This document shows positions 7,347 to 17,072 of a stretch of DNA of 64,000 nt, in pieces. The position numbers and the translations under genes are program-made. The notes beneath the pieces are model-generated. The model did not search any database. It saw nothing but the letters and a program-made list of their open reading frames with translations, and was not told where the DNA came from. This stretch comes from Oribacterium sp. WCC10 (GTDB lineage Bacteria; Bacillota; Clostridia; Lachnospirales; Lachnospiraceae): NCBI RefSeq assembly GCF_900113415.1, contig NZ_FOPH01000016.1, positions 1 to 64,000 on the forward strand, read 5' to 3'. Position 1 is the first letter of the stretch; every line of letters starts with the position of its first letter.

Positions 7347-10300
7347 TTAAAACTTTCTTCTCTTAATGATCGCAAAACCACCCAAAAGAACTAAAAACAT
7401 TCCCATGAAATACATCATGGTTGTTCCGGTGCCACCTGTGATAGGAAGTTCTATAACAAGCCCCGGCGAATTGGAAATCGACAGAACATATCCGGATGCA
7501 TATACCGGCCTATCACTGTTATAGTCAAGCTTTACATTACTGTCTTTGCCATCACAGATAGTAAAGTAATACGCATTATCACTGTTAACATGATAGCCAT
7601 CAGGAGCCCGTGACTCTACAAGACAGTACTCCTGGTTGAAAAACATCTCATTACCATCTTTGTGATGATCCAATTCCACTGTGAATTCTCCGTCTTCGCC
7701 CGTAGAAAAAGCTTTCAAAAACTCTCTGGCGCCATCCTCCTTTACTATATAGAGATCGAATACAGCACCTGAAAGCTTAGTCTGAACATCCCCTTCCTTG
7801 TACTTAACGATCTTAATCTTTGGAATGCTTCCGTTACCCGTTAGCCAAGAATCGAATTCCGCATCAAATTCCGTAATTGATTCAAAGGTCATAAGAGTTG
7901 CCTTATTTTTAAGAGTTACAGTATTTTCTTTGAAAACAGGCACAGCCTTATAGCTTATTTCAATCGCTGTTTCATCAGGAATCTTGTCAAAGGTAAGAAC
8001 ATTTCCAGAAAGCGAATATTTAATTTCTGAGACCCTGTCCTTATTTTCCTTATCCTTCGCGGTTATCTTAATAGTGGAAATGTCTATGATCTGATTCTCA
8101 AATTCATCCTCAAGTACCATCGCATCCCCATTGTTAAGCTTTTCTTTGCCGGAATTGATGGTTATCGTATACTTTGCCATTCCGTCACCATCTTCATTCC
8201 ACTTGTATCCCTTTTTCACAGGATTATGCTCGTATGTTATATTAACTTCTGATTTTTCAGTCGCCCAGTAAGCAATATTTTTGAACACAGTTTCTCCGCC
8301 ATTTGCAAGTGCACTCTGAATAGCATCGCTTTCATTCACAGAAAGATAATATCTTATCCTGTAGTATCCGTAATAGCTGCCGTCTGACTGCTTCGGAAAA
8401 TCTCCGATATGAATCTTTATTATGCCTGAATCGGTTTGTGTCACATCCACATCCGCTTTTTCACCGGTATCATCCCCGCAATCATACTGATTTCCACCAT
8501 AAATGCGAGCCGCCGTGGAAGTAAGATCATTGTTATACTGAGATTTACCCATGTAGGAAAGAACCTTAGTATCAAAATAATCATCTATGGTCACATTTCC
8601 GTGTGTCACTCCTCCAAGCACAAGGTCATAGCTGTATACAAGTCTTCCATTATCGGTACTGTAATATGCCCCCTGCTTCTTCAGACTTTCCCTTGATGGA
8701 TATGCCTTTGCATTTACTTTAAGTTCACTGGTCCCTAGCTTTATCGTAGCCTCATTATTATGCTCCCTATAATGTCCGTTACCTGAATCCTCAGCATAGT
8801 CCATCCAGTCTTTGTTGTTTTTGGTCTTGTAGATTACAGTTATTGTTCTCTCCGAAACCGTGCTATTAAGTCCTTCAGTAGTTTTGTTTCTGTCCTTATA
8901 AAAGGTAAATGTAAGTGTTTCTGTAGTCTTATCAAGTTTGTAGCTTTCTGAATCGCTAAGTCCATAAACACCTGTAAGTTCATAAAACTCATCAAATTTA
9001 TGAACATTATTTATCCATACATTCGGAAGCGTATCCACGATATGAAGCTTGTCAGCTCCACCGGCTGGAACATTGACATGAATGGTCCAGCTGACTTCGC
9101 CTACGTTTACATCTGTTGCATGCTTTGATGCAGTAATATTTGTATTATTTCCCGGTGTGACCTTTACCTCATCATAATTTGAAGAATGATCTGTTTCCGC
9201 ATGGTTCTTTACTTTAAGATCTGAGGTTCCGTTGGGAATATTCACGGATGTCGTATAAGTCACTTTATATGACGCCTTGCCATCTGATATAGGCGGATAC
9301 CATTTCCACTCATAGTCGTTAGGTCTTTCCAAACTCTCCCAAGGTATCTCTCTTGTCTCTGTTCTTCCATCCTCAAATGTAACCAGAACACTGATGCCTT
9401 TTCCGGAGTATCTCATATTTGATCTCGACTTTTCGTCTATAGAATCCTTTATGTAAGAAACCCGTGTAACGCGTTCTTTATTTGCCTCGATAGTCCAGGT
9501 CATATTCTTAGAGATACCATTACTATTAATCGCATCATTCCTGACCTTCGCAGTCTTAACCTCAACGGATCCATATTTAACAAGTGATGAAAAAGTAACA
9601 TTCTCCACAGGACATGATTTAGACTCATCATCTCTTCCCAGAATCTTTACAGTTACATTATTGCCGGTTTCGCTGAATGTAGCATGACCATTCTGAGCAA
9701 TCTGATCAAAATCCACCGATGCCGTATAGTTAATATTTGCCGTCTCACCATTTGACATCTTAGGGACTAACACTGTAAAGCCTTTACTGTCAGCTTTAGT
9801 CACCTTCGCATCATTGTTTCCATAGATTTTTATAGAATCTGTATCCAGGCTAAGCGCCTTGCCTACAAGCTCGTCCACAGCCTGAATGTTCCTGGTAGTG
9901 CCTTTGGAATATAACGTTACTGTGTAATGTATTTTTTTGTCATTAGCATCATAATATCCGGATTTATAGACATCAACTTTGGCTGAATCATCTATCTTTA
10001 TTTCCCTTGTGATACTATCAGAAAATACGATCTTCTTTGAGTTCTTGTTAAAATAGCCTTTGAAACCAGCTTCAATCTCTACGTTCGTCGAATTGAGAAG
10101 GTGGCTGAAATTGGGGCTTTTTGTATTCCATTGGAGTTCAACTGTACGCTCTTTGGCTTTTACAATTAAACGGTTCTCACTGATAACATATTTTCCGTCA
10201 ATGACAATAGTAAAATAGCGGCTTTGATCCTCTACATACAGTCCTTCAGGGATGTGATAAACCATCCATGTGTCATCATAAGGGAACTGATTCTGATTTG

Positions 10301-12512
10301 TCTCTTCAAACTTAAGCGTAAGCTTATAGGTCTCTCCGTTTTCAACCACCCAGGTCTTTCCATCATCAGAGCGTGCACCCTCTATGGAAACATTTGTAAG
10401 AAGGTTTCTTCCGTCTACGCCTGTTTCCACCATCACGAAAGGAGATAATGTTTCAGCTGTAAATGATATCTCACGAACTGATCCTTCATCGTCCCCGGTA
10501 ACCTGCGTATCACTTGATTCAGTCAGATCTTCTACACGGCTGAGATCATTGTTTTCGATATGGAAAAGCTTTAACCCTGCATTATCTTCAGTAACGACAG
10601 GCTCAACAAACTCCATGTTGATGGACACATTACCATCAGGTTCAACTTCATTACCTTCTTCATCCACGAAGGAGATGTCGTAAGAATACATATTCTTAAC
10701 AAATCTGTTCTCATTCTTAAGCAGGTCGTTGAATGTATCCTCTGCATCTTTCATCTCTTCGGATCTGAGTTCTGTAGCTTTGAGTGTTACTTCCTTATCA
10801 AAAGAAGAAACACCGTAAGAAGCCGTCACTGAAACCCTGCCGTCATCCGAGATGGCTGTCTGTGTCAGACTTTTGCAAATGTTGATGCTTCCGGCATAAG
10901 TGCCAAGTTCAACGGTGAACTCATCATCTTCGGTATCAATGTTTGCCTCGGCTTTAAAATAGAAAGCGCCTTCGATACATGTTTCCGACTTAACATAAGT
11001 TCTGTCAAATGTAATAGTGATGACGTCCTCTTCTACGCTGTAGGAGCCGACAGTTCTGTCCTCATCCTTTATCTTTCCCTTCTCTTTTTTTGCAGCTTTA
11101 AGTCCTTCCGGTATGCTATAAGCTACGCTGCAATCATCTGTTGAAAGAGTATGTTCAGGGATATTAAAGAATAAAGTGATATAAATATTCTCCCCGGAAT
11201 CAAAATTGTTTACTTCTGTAAATCCTTTGCGCGAAAGCCTCTTTGTTGACGAGAAGGTAAGATACTCATCAAGATCAATGGCATTTGATGTTTCATCCTT
11301 GGATTCTGCAGCAATCGTGCTTGATTCAGCTGCTGTTTCTCCGGTCACTTCGGATGTTCCTATTGATTCTTCCTTTGTTCCATCAGTTGTTTCAGATGTT
11401 TCGCTTATTTCTACTTTTGTCTTTTCTGTTACCTCAGTTGTATCACTGGTTTCTTCAGCTGCCTCAGTTGTCTCGCTGATTTCTTCCCCAGCCTCTCCGA
11501 CAGTATCAGATGTTTCGCTGATTTTTCCCTCTGTCTCTTCGATAGCCTCAGTTGTTTCCTTTGTTTCTTCTGTCTCGTCGGTTGCCTCAGAGATTTCGCT
11601 GGTTTCTTCTGTCTCTCCGGTTACATCAGTTGTTTCGCTGATTTCTTTTCTTTCTTCGGTTTTCTCAGTTGTATCACTGACTTCTTCCGCTTCGCCGGTT
11701 GTCTCAGTTGTTTCCCTTGTCTCTTCTGCATCTTCGGTTGACTCAGAGATTTCATCGGTTTCTTCCCTCTCTTCTGTAACCTCAGATATTTCACCAGTTT
11801 TTTCTTTATCTGTCTCTCCGGTTGCTTCTGATGTCTTGCCGGTTGCTTCTGTTGTATCTCCGGCTTCTTCCGATTGAACCTTTTTTCCTTCAATCTGATT
11901 CAATGAATCGTTACTATCTATGATGTTTCCAGAATTTGTTTCTTTAACATCTTCAGAAATTTCTTCACTTTGAACAACAGCTTCTCCATTCACTAAAAAT
12001 GTATCTTCATTTATCTTCTCACGTTCGTTTGCTGAAGAAACATCATGAGTTGTATCAGCTGTTCCCGAAGACTCCTTCTTTAGTTCGCTCTTTGTGGAAA
12101 CATCCCTGCGCTTTTCGACGTCATCCTTATGCCAGACATAAACCAGGCTGTTTCTGGTCTTGCCCAGCTTATCGATTCTTTCAAGAATCTTTTCGTCATG
12201 CTTTTTATCTGCTTCTCCCATCTTAACGGCAATGTTACTTGCTGTTGCGACGGTGTTTCCGTCAGAATCCTCTCCGAAGTCGATCACAGGTGAATCCTTC
12301 ATGCCGTTTCTGACAAGCTGTCTTAATGCTTCATCTCTTGACAATTCGCCCTCATCGTACTGTTCAAGAATTCTGTTTATGTAATCATCTCTGTTTACAG
12401 CAAGTGCAATTCCGACATCACCTATGATGCTCGATAATATAATCACTGTTGCCATGAACAGGCTCATGAACTGTCTGAACCCTTTATTGCTAAAACCTGT
12501 TCTGTTCATCAA
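7347..12512 (-). CDS. Very large LPxTG-anchored adhesin, probable pilus tip protein
   Basis: 1721 residues. The signal peptide is about 1-39 (hydrophobic FMATVIILSSIIGDVGIALA). Residues 40-205 are charged. Residues 210-410 are a Thr/Glu/Ser repeat stalk (units such as TEETEEISETTE). The central part is a long series of beta-rich segments with alternating Asp/Asn/Thr/Val, as in surface adhesins. A Cna_B/SpaA-like domain follows at about 1570-1680, with an E-box relative YCLVESRAPDGYHV. The C-terminus has LPITG at 1689, a membrane helix and RRKF. Large size, single sorting signal and location beside the backbone pilin and class C sortase point to a tip or ancillary subunit. No VWA MIDAS motif (DxSxS) was recognised, so the ligand cannot be guessed. 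Confidence 0.88.
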   Translation of the reverse strand: MMNRTGFSNKGFRQFMSLFMATVIILSSIIGDVGIALAVNRDDYINRILEQYDEGELSRDEALRQLVRNGMKDSPVIDFGEDSDGNTVATASNIAVKMGEADKKHDEKILERIDKLGKTRNSLVYVWHKDDVEKRRDVSTKSELKKESSGTADTTHDVSSANEREKINEDTFLVNGEAVVQSEEISEDVKETNSGNIIDSNDSLNQIEGKKVQSEEAGDTTEATGKTSEATGETDKEKTGEISEVTEEREETDEISESTEDAEETRETTETTGEAEEVSDTTEKTEERKEISETTDVTGETEETSEISEATDETEETKETTEAIEETEGKISETSDTVGEAGEEISETTEAAEETSDTTEVTEKTKVEISETSETTDGTKEESIGTSEVTGETAAESSTIAAESKDETSNAIDLDEYLTFSSTKRLSRKGFTEVNNFDSGENIYITLFFNIPEHTLSTDDCSVAYSIPEGLKAAKKEKGKIKDEDRTVGSYSVEEDVITITFDRTYVKSETCIEGAFYFKAEANIDTEDDEFTVELGTYAGSINICKSLTQTAISDDGRVSVTASYGVSSFDKEVTLKATELRSEEMKDAEDTFNDLLKNENRFVKNMYSYDISFVDEEGNEVEPDGNVSINMEFVEPVVTEDNAGLKLFHIENNDLSRVEDLTESSDTQVTGDDEGSVREISFTAETLSPFVMVETGVDGRNLLTNVSIEGARSDDGKTWVVENGETYKLTLKFEETNQNQFPYDDTWMVYHIPEGLYVEDQSRYFTIVIDGKYVISENRLIVKAKERTVELQWNTKSPNFSHLLNSTNVEIEAGFKGYFNKNSKKIVFSDSITREIKIDDSAKVDVYKSGYYDANDKKIHYTVTLYSKGTTRNIQAVDELVGKALSLDTDSIKIYGNNDAKVTKADSKGFTVLVPKMSNGETANINYTASVDFDQIAQNGHATFSETGNNVTVKILGRDDESKSCPVENVTFSSLVKYGSVEVKTAKVRNDAINSNGISKNMTWTIEANKERVTRVSYIKDSIDEKSRSNMRYSGKGISVLVTFEDGRTETREIPWESLERPNDYEWKWYPPISDGKASYKVTYTTSVNIPNGTSDLKVKNHAETDHSSNYDEVKVTPGNNTNITASKHATDVNVGEVSWTIHVNVPAGGADKLHIVDTLPNVWINNVHKFDEFYELTGVYGLSDSESYKLDKTTETLTFTFYKDRNKTTEGLNSTVSERTITVIYKTKNNKDWMDYAEDSGNGHYREHNNEATIKLGTSELKVNAKAYPSRESLKKQGAYYSTDNGRLVYSYDLVLGGVTHGNVTIDDYFDTKVLSYMGKSQYNNDLTSTAARIYGGNQYDCGDDTGEKADVDVTQTDSGIIKIHIGDFPKQSDGSYYGYYRIRYYLSVNESDAIQSALANGGETVFKNIAYWATEKSEVNITYEHNPVKKGYKWNEDGDGMAKYTITINSGKEKLNNGDAMVLEDEFENQIIDISTIKITAKDKENKDRVSEIKYSLSGNVLTFDKIPDETAIEISYKAVPVFKENTVTLKNKATLMTFESITEFDAEFDSWLTGNGSIPKIKIVKYKEGDVQTKLSGAVFDLYIVKEDGAREFLKAFSTGEDGEFTVELDHHKDGNEMFFNQEYCLVESRAPDGYHVNSDNAYYFTICDGKDSNVKLDYNSDRPVYASGYVLSISNSPGLVIELPITGGTGTTMMYFMGMFLVLLGGFAIIKRRKF
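11270..11885 (-). repeat. Thr/Glu-rich tandem repeat stalk inside the adhesin gene
   Basis: The DNA is a run of imperfect units (GAAACAACTGAGG..., about 36-48 bp each) coding TEETEEISETTE-like peptides. Such repeats are prone to length change by slippage. The low-complexity codons also leave a 223-codon open frame on the opposite strand (11206-11877), which is not a real gene. Confidence 0.8.
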
Positions 12513-12600
12513 CTTTTTCCCTCATAACTACTCTTACTATCAATGTGCGTGATCAGAATATCTCTTCCGGAAATCATCCTGATCAAAACTGCGCACTACT

Positions 12601-13353
12601 CTATTTTCTGTGCTTCTTAAAAAATACGATGGACCAGACTGTCAAAGTTGAAATGGAAATGACAATGATCAGAAGATACATGTTCATCAGACTTGAATCT
12701 CCGGTCTGAGGTACGCGCATCTTTCCAAGTACCATTTTTTTATCAATTTCCGGTATATCACGGTCTTTACCAAGTACATGTCCGTCATTCTCTTCAGGAC
12801 TGTCCTTATCATCATTCTCCCCCGGCGGAGTTCCATCGGAACCTCCATTGCCACCCCCATGGCCATGGTCATCCTGAATTTTTGCCTCCAAAATATTCGA
12901 AGAAGATTCTCCATCAAGAACTGTCACAAAAGAAGGTAATGCATCATATCCTGATCTCTCGGAATAAATAATGATATATAAGCCTTCTTCAAGTCCGCTA
13001 AAAGACGTACTTCCGTTTTCATCTGAAGCCTGTGTAGCTAATGCAGGAATGTTGTTCCTGATTATATTTTCCTCAATCTCAGATGCTTTCTCTGAGATAT
13101 CATTGGCCGTCTGCTCTTTTACAATGAAATCCGAATCAATAAGTTCTTTGAAATAATCACTTATGACATACGAAGCATCTGTCTCTCGATAAGATGCCAC
13201 TTCATATATAGAAAGATTCCATCCGGCAATGGCCTGATTTTTTGAATTATGAATGTTGGTAACTGTGACAGAATTGTTCCCGGCTGCCATTGCAGTTGAT
13301 GTCGAAAGCATCAGCTGCGTGAACATCAACACCCACATCATTAATTTTTTCAT
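12601..13353 (-). CDS. Small (minor/anchor) pilin with xPQTG sorting signal
   Basis: 250 residues, first gene of the pilus operon. The signal peptide ends at about residue 24 (STSTAMAA). One Cna_B-like prealbumin domain covers about 27-160 (NSVTVTNIHNSKNQAIAGWNLSIYEV...). Its last strand GLEEGLYIIIYSERSGY stands where an E-box would be, but lacks the ETxAPxGY consensus, so the isopeptide bond may be absent or different. A Gly/His/Asp/Glu-rich linker (about 165-200) leads to VPQTG at 214, a membrane helix and FFKKHRK. A short pilin with a Pro/Gly-rich stretch and a variant sorting signal often serves as the basal subunit that links the fibre to the wall; that role is inference. The gene is 88 bp upstream of the adhesin. 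The 13354-13627 space above holds the amt terminator and presumably the operon promoter, which I could not place with confidence. Confidence 0.85.
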   Translation of the reverse strand: MKKLMMWVLMFTQLMLSTSTAMAAGNNSVTVTNIHNSKNQAIAGWNLSIYEVASYRETDASYVISDYFKELIDSDFIVKEQTANDISEKASEIEENIIRNNIPALATQASDENGSTSFSGLEEGLYIIIYSERSGYDALPSFVTVLDGESSSNILEAKIQDDHGHGGGNGGSDGTPPGENDDKDSPEENDGHVLGKDRDIPEIDKKMVLGKMRVPQTGDSSLMNMYLLIIVISISTLTVWSIVFFKKHRK

Positions 13354-13517
13354 ACTATCCTATACTCACTCTTTGCTTAAAAAAGCTCATCATCACTGTT
13401 AATTTCACATTATTTTTGTAAAATCGCAATGTGGAAATAATAGTCCTATTTCTCTTATAAATCTACTTAAATTTCAATTATTATTTGTGCTTTATTAAAT
13501 AATAATATGTCACACAC

Positions 13518-13555
13518 AAAAAAGCCGGTATCGAACTTAAAATACGACACCGACT
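13518..13555 (-). terminator. Intrinsic terminator of amt
   Basis: An 11-bp stem with G-U pairs (AGCCGGTATCG 13523-13533 with CGACACCGACT 13545-13555). The minus strand ends in GGCTTTTTTG. Confidence 0.8.
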
Positions 13556-13627
13556 ATCTTAAATTTATCTATATTTTGTTTCTATTTAATAGTAAGATTT
13601 TGTTTCTTATTGTTATAAAAAGAAATT

Positions 13628-15397
13628 TTACTCGACATCCTGAAGAGCTGCAGGTCCTTCTTCACCTGTTCTGATCTTTACAACATTATCAAGACTGTAT
13701 ACAAAGATCTTTCCATCTCCGATATGACCTGTATAAAGCGCTCTCTTTGCAGCTTCAATAACATCTTCAACAGGAATCTTGCTGACAACAACTTCAAGCT
13801 TGATCTTTGGAAGGAGGGTAGCATCAAGTTCTACACCTCTGTACATCTCGCCGGAGCCCTTCTGAACTCCACAACCCATAACCTGTGTTACTGTCATTCC
13901 TGTAACTCCGAGATCATTCATAGCTCTTCTGATCTTGTCATATCTCGAAAGTTTTGCAATGATAGTAACCTTATGAATTCCGCTACCGCCATGGAGAGGG
14001 GTAGAAAGTACCTGAACGGAGGCTCTCTTTTGGAACTCAGAAGCCTCATCATATTCATCAGTACCGAGATCAGTGTTCTCATTTACTGCCATATTAAGTG
14101 TATTGGAAACGTCCATGATTGCAAAGCCTGAATATGCTGAAGCAAGGCCATGCTCGGTTGAATCAAGTCCCTGTATCTCCTCTTCCTCTGAAACTCTGAG
14201 TCCGAGTAGAGCCTTAATTGCTAAAAATGTACCTGTAATAGTAACTGCGGTCCATGCGGCTGTAGCAAACATTCCCACAAACTGTAATCCGAGAAGCTTC
14301 AATCCTCCACCATAGAATAGACCAACCATCTCATTTCCGGCAGCATCTGCGATTGAATATCCCGGTGCTGCATTTGTTGCAAAAAGACCTACAGCAAGTG
14401 TGCCCCAGATACCATTCAGGCAATGAACAGCTACAGCACCTACCGGATCATCCACACGAAGCTTATAGTCAAGGAACCATACACCGAAGCAAACAAGAAG
14501 TCCGGCTACTATACCTATCATTGATGCGCCAAATGCATCAGTAACATCGCAAGGTGCAGTAATTGCCACAAGACCGGCAAGAGAAGCATTAAGACACATA
14601 GATACATCCGGCTTGCCATATCTTAACCATGTAAAGATCATGCATGTTACAGTTGCAAGAGCCGGTGCAATGGTAGTTGTTACAAATACTGATCCAAGCT
14701 GCTCAACGGTTGTACATGCCGCACCGTTAAATCCGTACCAGCCAAGCCAAAGGATGAAAACGCCGAGGGCTGCGGCTGTAAGATTGTGTCCCGGGAAAGC
14801 ATTAACCTTAACTATATTTCCGTCCTTGTCTTTCTCAAACTTACCAATACGTGGGCCGAGGAATGCTGCACCGATAAGTGCTGAGATGCCTCCGACCATG
14901 TGAATACAGTTTGAACCGGCAAAGTCATGGAATCCAAGCTGTGCAAGCCATCCGCCGCCCCATGTCCAGTGAGCCTCTATCGGATAGATTACCGCCGAAA
15001 TAACCGCCGAGTATACACAGTAGGAAATGAACTTGGTTCTTTCTGCCATGGAACCTGATACTATGGTTGCTGTGGTAGCACAGAACACAAGGTTGAATAC
15101 GAAGTTCGACCAGTCAAAACTTCCGTAATTTGTAAAAATGTCAAAGCCCGGTTTACCGATGATTCCCAGAAAATCCTCTCCCAGGAAAAGGCCGAAACCT
15201 ATAAGAATGAAAACAACCGTTCCTATACAGAAATCCATCAGATTCTTCATGATGATATTTCCTGTATTCTTGGCTCTTGTAAATCCGGCTTCGCACATTG
15301 CAAAACCTGCCTGCATCCAGAACACCAAAGCTGCGCCTATCAAAAACCATACTCCGAAGACGCTTGAGTTAACAGCACTTAAAATTTCCTGACTCAT
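13628..15397 (-). CDS. Ammonium channel fused to a P-II signal protein (Amt-GlnK fusion)
   Basis: 589 residues. Residues 1-430 are an Amt/AmtB channel with about 11 membrane helices. Visible family marks are MQAGFAMCEAGFTRAKN near 29-45, HWTWGGGWL and DFAGSNCIHMVGG with the pore His, and the second pore-His segment VHCLNGIWGTLAVG. After a linker, residues 475-589 are a complete P-II domain (HKVTIIAKLSRYDKIRRAMNDLG, T-loop GCGVQKGSGEMYRGVEL with Tyr519 at the uridylylation position, TGHIGDGKIFVY ATP loop). P-II normally plugs the channel as a separate protein when nitrogen is rich. Here channel and plug are one chain, so block and release need no recruitment step. GGGGG just before the ATG is a strong ribosome site. 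It is a single-gene unit between two terminators. No glnA or other nitrogen gene is adjacent. Confidence 0.92.
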   Translation of the reverse strand: MSQEILSAVNSSVFGVWFLIGAALVFWMQAGFAMCEAGFTRAKNTGNIIMKNLMDFCIGTVVFILIGFGLFLGEDFLGIIGKPGFDIFTNYGSFDWSNFVFNLVFCATTATIVSGSMAERTKFISYCVYSAVISAVIYPIEAHWTWGGGWLAQLGFHDFAGSNCIHMVGGISALIGAAFLGPRIGKFEKDKDGNIVKVNAFPGHNLTAAALGVFILWLGWYGFNGAACTTVEQLGSVFVTTTIAPALATVTCMIFTWLRYGKPDVSMCLNASLAGLVAITAPCDVTDAFGASMIGIVAGLLVCFGVWFLDYKLRVDDPVGAVAVHCLNGIWGTLAVGLFATNAAPGYSIADAAGNEMVGLFYGGGLKLLGLQFVGMFATAAWTAVTITGTFLAIKALLGLRVSEEEEIQGLDSTEHGLASAYSGFAIMDVSNTLNMAVNENTDLGTDEYDEASEFQKRASVQVLSTPLHGGSGIHKVTIIAKLSRYDKIRRAMNDLGVTGMTVTQVMGCGVQKGSGEMYRGVELDATLLPKIKLEVVVSKIPVEDVIEAAKRALYTGHIGDGKIFVYSLDNVVKIRTGEEGPAALQDVE

Positions 15398-15602
15398 ATT
15401 TACCCCCTAAACTTTCATTTGATTTTTTCGCTACAGAATGATGTAAAAAAAAACGACACAATGGTCAATGTACAACGTACATCGATACAACATTGCATCG
15501 TTCTTTATTCTTCCTGCATATTTCTATATGATCGATCATCATTCATACTCACCCGGGATCATTGATCCAACATATAGACATACGCTTATTCTGTGCGATA
15601 AA

Positions 15603-15636
15603 CAAAAAGCGCCTTGGATAAATCCAAGACGCCTTT
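15603..15636 (-). terminator. Terminator of the ROK regulator / sulfoquinovose operon
   Basis: AAAGCGCCTTGGAT (15606-15619) pairs with ATCCAAGACGCCTTT (15622-15636). The minus strand ends GGCGCTTTTTG. It is the first terminator after the ROK stop (15728). The remaining 15398-15602 stretch holds amt upstream DNA with several short dyads (ATGTACGTTGTACAT, GATCGATC), but no gene. Confidence 0.85.
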
Positions 15637-15727
15637 GCCTTTATGGATACATAATTTAAAGCATAGTTAAATATCTGTCAAGAACAATTTGAATGTTGAT
15701 GCATCGATGATATATCCCCAAGTTATA

Positions 15728-16912
15728 TCATCTCAACTTTAGTATTTTGTCATTAAACACTATGGCCACGGCTCCTATAGAATCCTCGTGATCACTGATT
15801 GTTGATCTGCTGACAAAGTCTTCATCGAGCATAGGATACCGGCGTGTAAAAACATTTTTGAAATTGCTCTTTATATAGTCTATATCAAAAAGTTTTCCGT
15901 AATAAATTATATTATCAGGAGACAGCACAACTGAGACATTGTAAAGTGCCTGAGCAAGCATCTCCATGATGCCGTCTAAAACCGATTCGACTCCGGGATC
16001 CTGAAATGAGCACCATTCGTATATGTTCTGTTCTTCTACCCTCTGTATGTCCCCCGCAAAATGTTCCCATAGTACAGGAGTTACACTCTCAGAAAACATA
16101 GACCTGACTTTATCCGTGATAGCACCTACTGACACTACGGATTCAAGCGTATGGCTATGGTTGTCTATGATGATATGTCCAAGTTCTGAAGTCCTTCCGT
16201 CCTGATTGCTATAGACCTTATTATTGATAGCGATGGAAGATCCTAAACCCGGGCCCCACTTGACGAAAACAAAATTACCTTTTTCTCTGCCGGCACCATA
16301 AATAAGCTCTGCCATTGCAAATGCATTAACATTGTTCTCAACCACAACCGGCAGACAGAGTTTCCTCTCCAGCATCTTCTTGACGGGGATAGGAACATCC
16401 CAGATGTTGTTTCCGTCAGACTCCCGCAGATTCTCCTTTAGGCCATATCCAGGCATGGTGACACCAACACCAAGGAAATCATCCGGTCCGATAGAGATGC
16501 TGTCCATAAGTTCATAGACTGTGTCCACGATCTTTTGGAGATATGTCTCCGGAAGCGTACCGGTGTCAGTTGTTATGGCTTTTTTCAGGATACATCTACC
16601 CCGAAGATTATTGATTGAAATCACAGTCTGATTTCGTTCAATGCATATCCCAAGAATGTTTGTGAAATCCTCATCCAGTCCTATGCGGATCTTTTTGCGA
16701 CCCACATGAGCTTCCTCTTCCATCTCACCGTTTTCCTTGAGAATACCTATCTCCAGAAGTTCATTACTGATCTGCGTCACAGCAGCTGCCGTAAGTCCCA
16801 GTTCGGTAGCGATATCCTTCCTTGCCATATCACCCTTGTCGTTCAACAAACGGATGATTTTACTTCTGTTTTCTGATTTAACATCGTTGCTGTTTATTCC
16901 TGAGTATTTCAT
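15728..16912 (-). CDS. ROK-family transcriptional regulator without the usual zinc cluster
   Basis: 394 residues. The N-terminal winged helix (about 12-75: NRSKIIRLLNDKGDMARKDIATELG, LTAAAVTQISNELLEIGIL) binds DNA. The rest is a ROK sugar-kinase fold, with GPGLGSSIAINNKVYSNQDG, ELGHI and a conserved GVGVTMPG-like loop. ROK repressors usually carry CxCGxxGCxE after GH, which binds zinc and is needed for shape. Here the segment is HIIIDNHSHTLESVVS with no Cys at all. It is the last gene of the sulfoquinovose gene set, after a 128-bp repeat, and ROK operators are AT-rich dyads of TTAGTT-type like the one at 27946. A role as the operon's sugar-responsive repressor is likely but inferred. AGGAGACGGCATG fixes the start. 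Confidence 0.87.
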   Translation of the reverse strand: MKYSGINSNDVKSENRSKIIRLLNDKGDMARKDIATELGLTAAAVTQISNELLEIGILKENGEMEEEAHVGRKKIRIGLDEDFTNILGICIERNQTVISINNLRGRCILKKAITTDTGTLPETYLQKIVDTVYELMDSISIGPDDFLGVGVTMPGYGLKENLRESDGNNIWDVPIPVKKMLERKLCLPVVVENNVNAFAMAELIYGAGREKGNFVFVKWGPGLGSSIAINNKVYSNQDGRTSELGHIIIDNHSHTLESVVSVGAITDKVRSMFSESVTPVLWEHFAGDIQRVEEQNIYEWCSFQDPGVESVLDGIMEMLAQALYNVSVVLSPDNIIYYGKLFDIDYIKSNFKNVFTRRYPMLDEDFVSRSTISDHEDSIGAVAIVFNDKILKLR

Positions 16913-17072
16913 GCCGTCTCCTATACGTTACAAGAGAAATATGAAAACGAGCCCTGTACACCTTTTGACGCAAATATCTGAAACTGTAACAGCCTAATTG
17001 CATCTGTTCGCCATTGTAGCATGGGATTTCAAGCTCTACCATGTACAAAACGCTTGAAAACACGTGCTTTTT

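Noticed and set aside
11206-11877. 223-codon open frame on the plus strand rich in Ser and Val
   Set aside because: It is the antisense of the Thr/Glu repeat stalk. Biased GAA/ACT codons leave the reverse strand free of stops. There is no ribosome site and no domain.
5283-13353. CRISPR or tandem-repeat array in the pilus region
   Set aside because: The repeats are imperfect, coding and in frame. No equal-length direct repeats with unique spacers were seen anywhere in the window.
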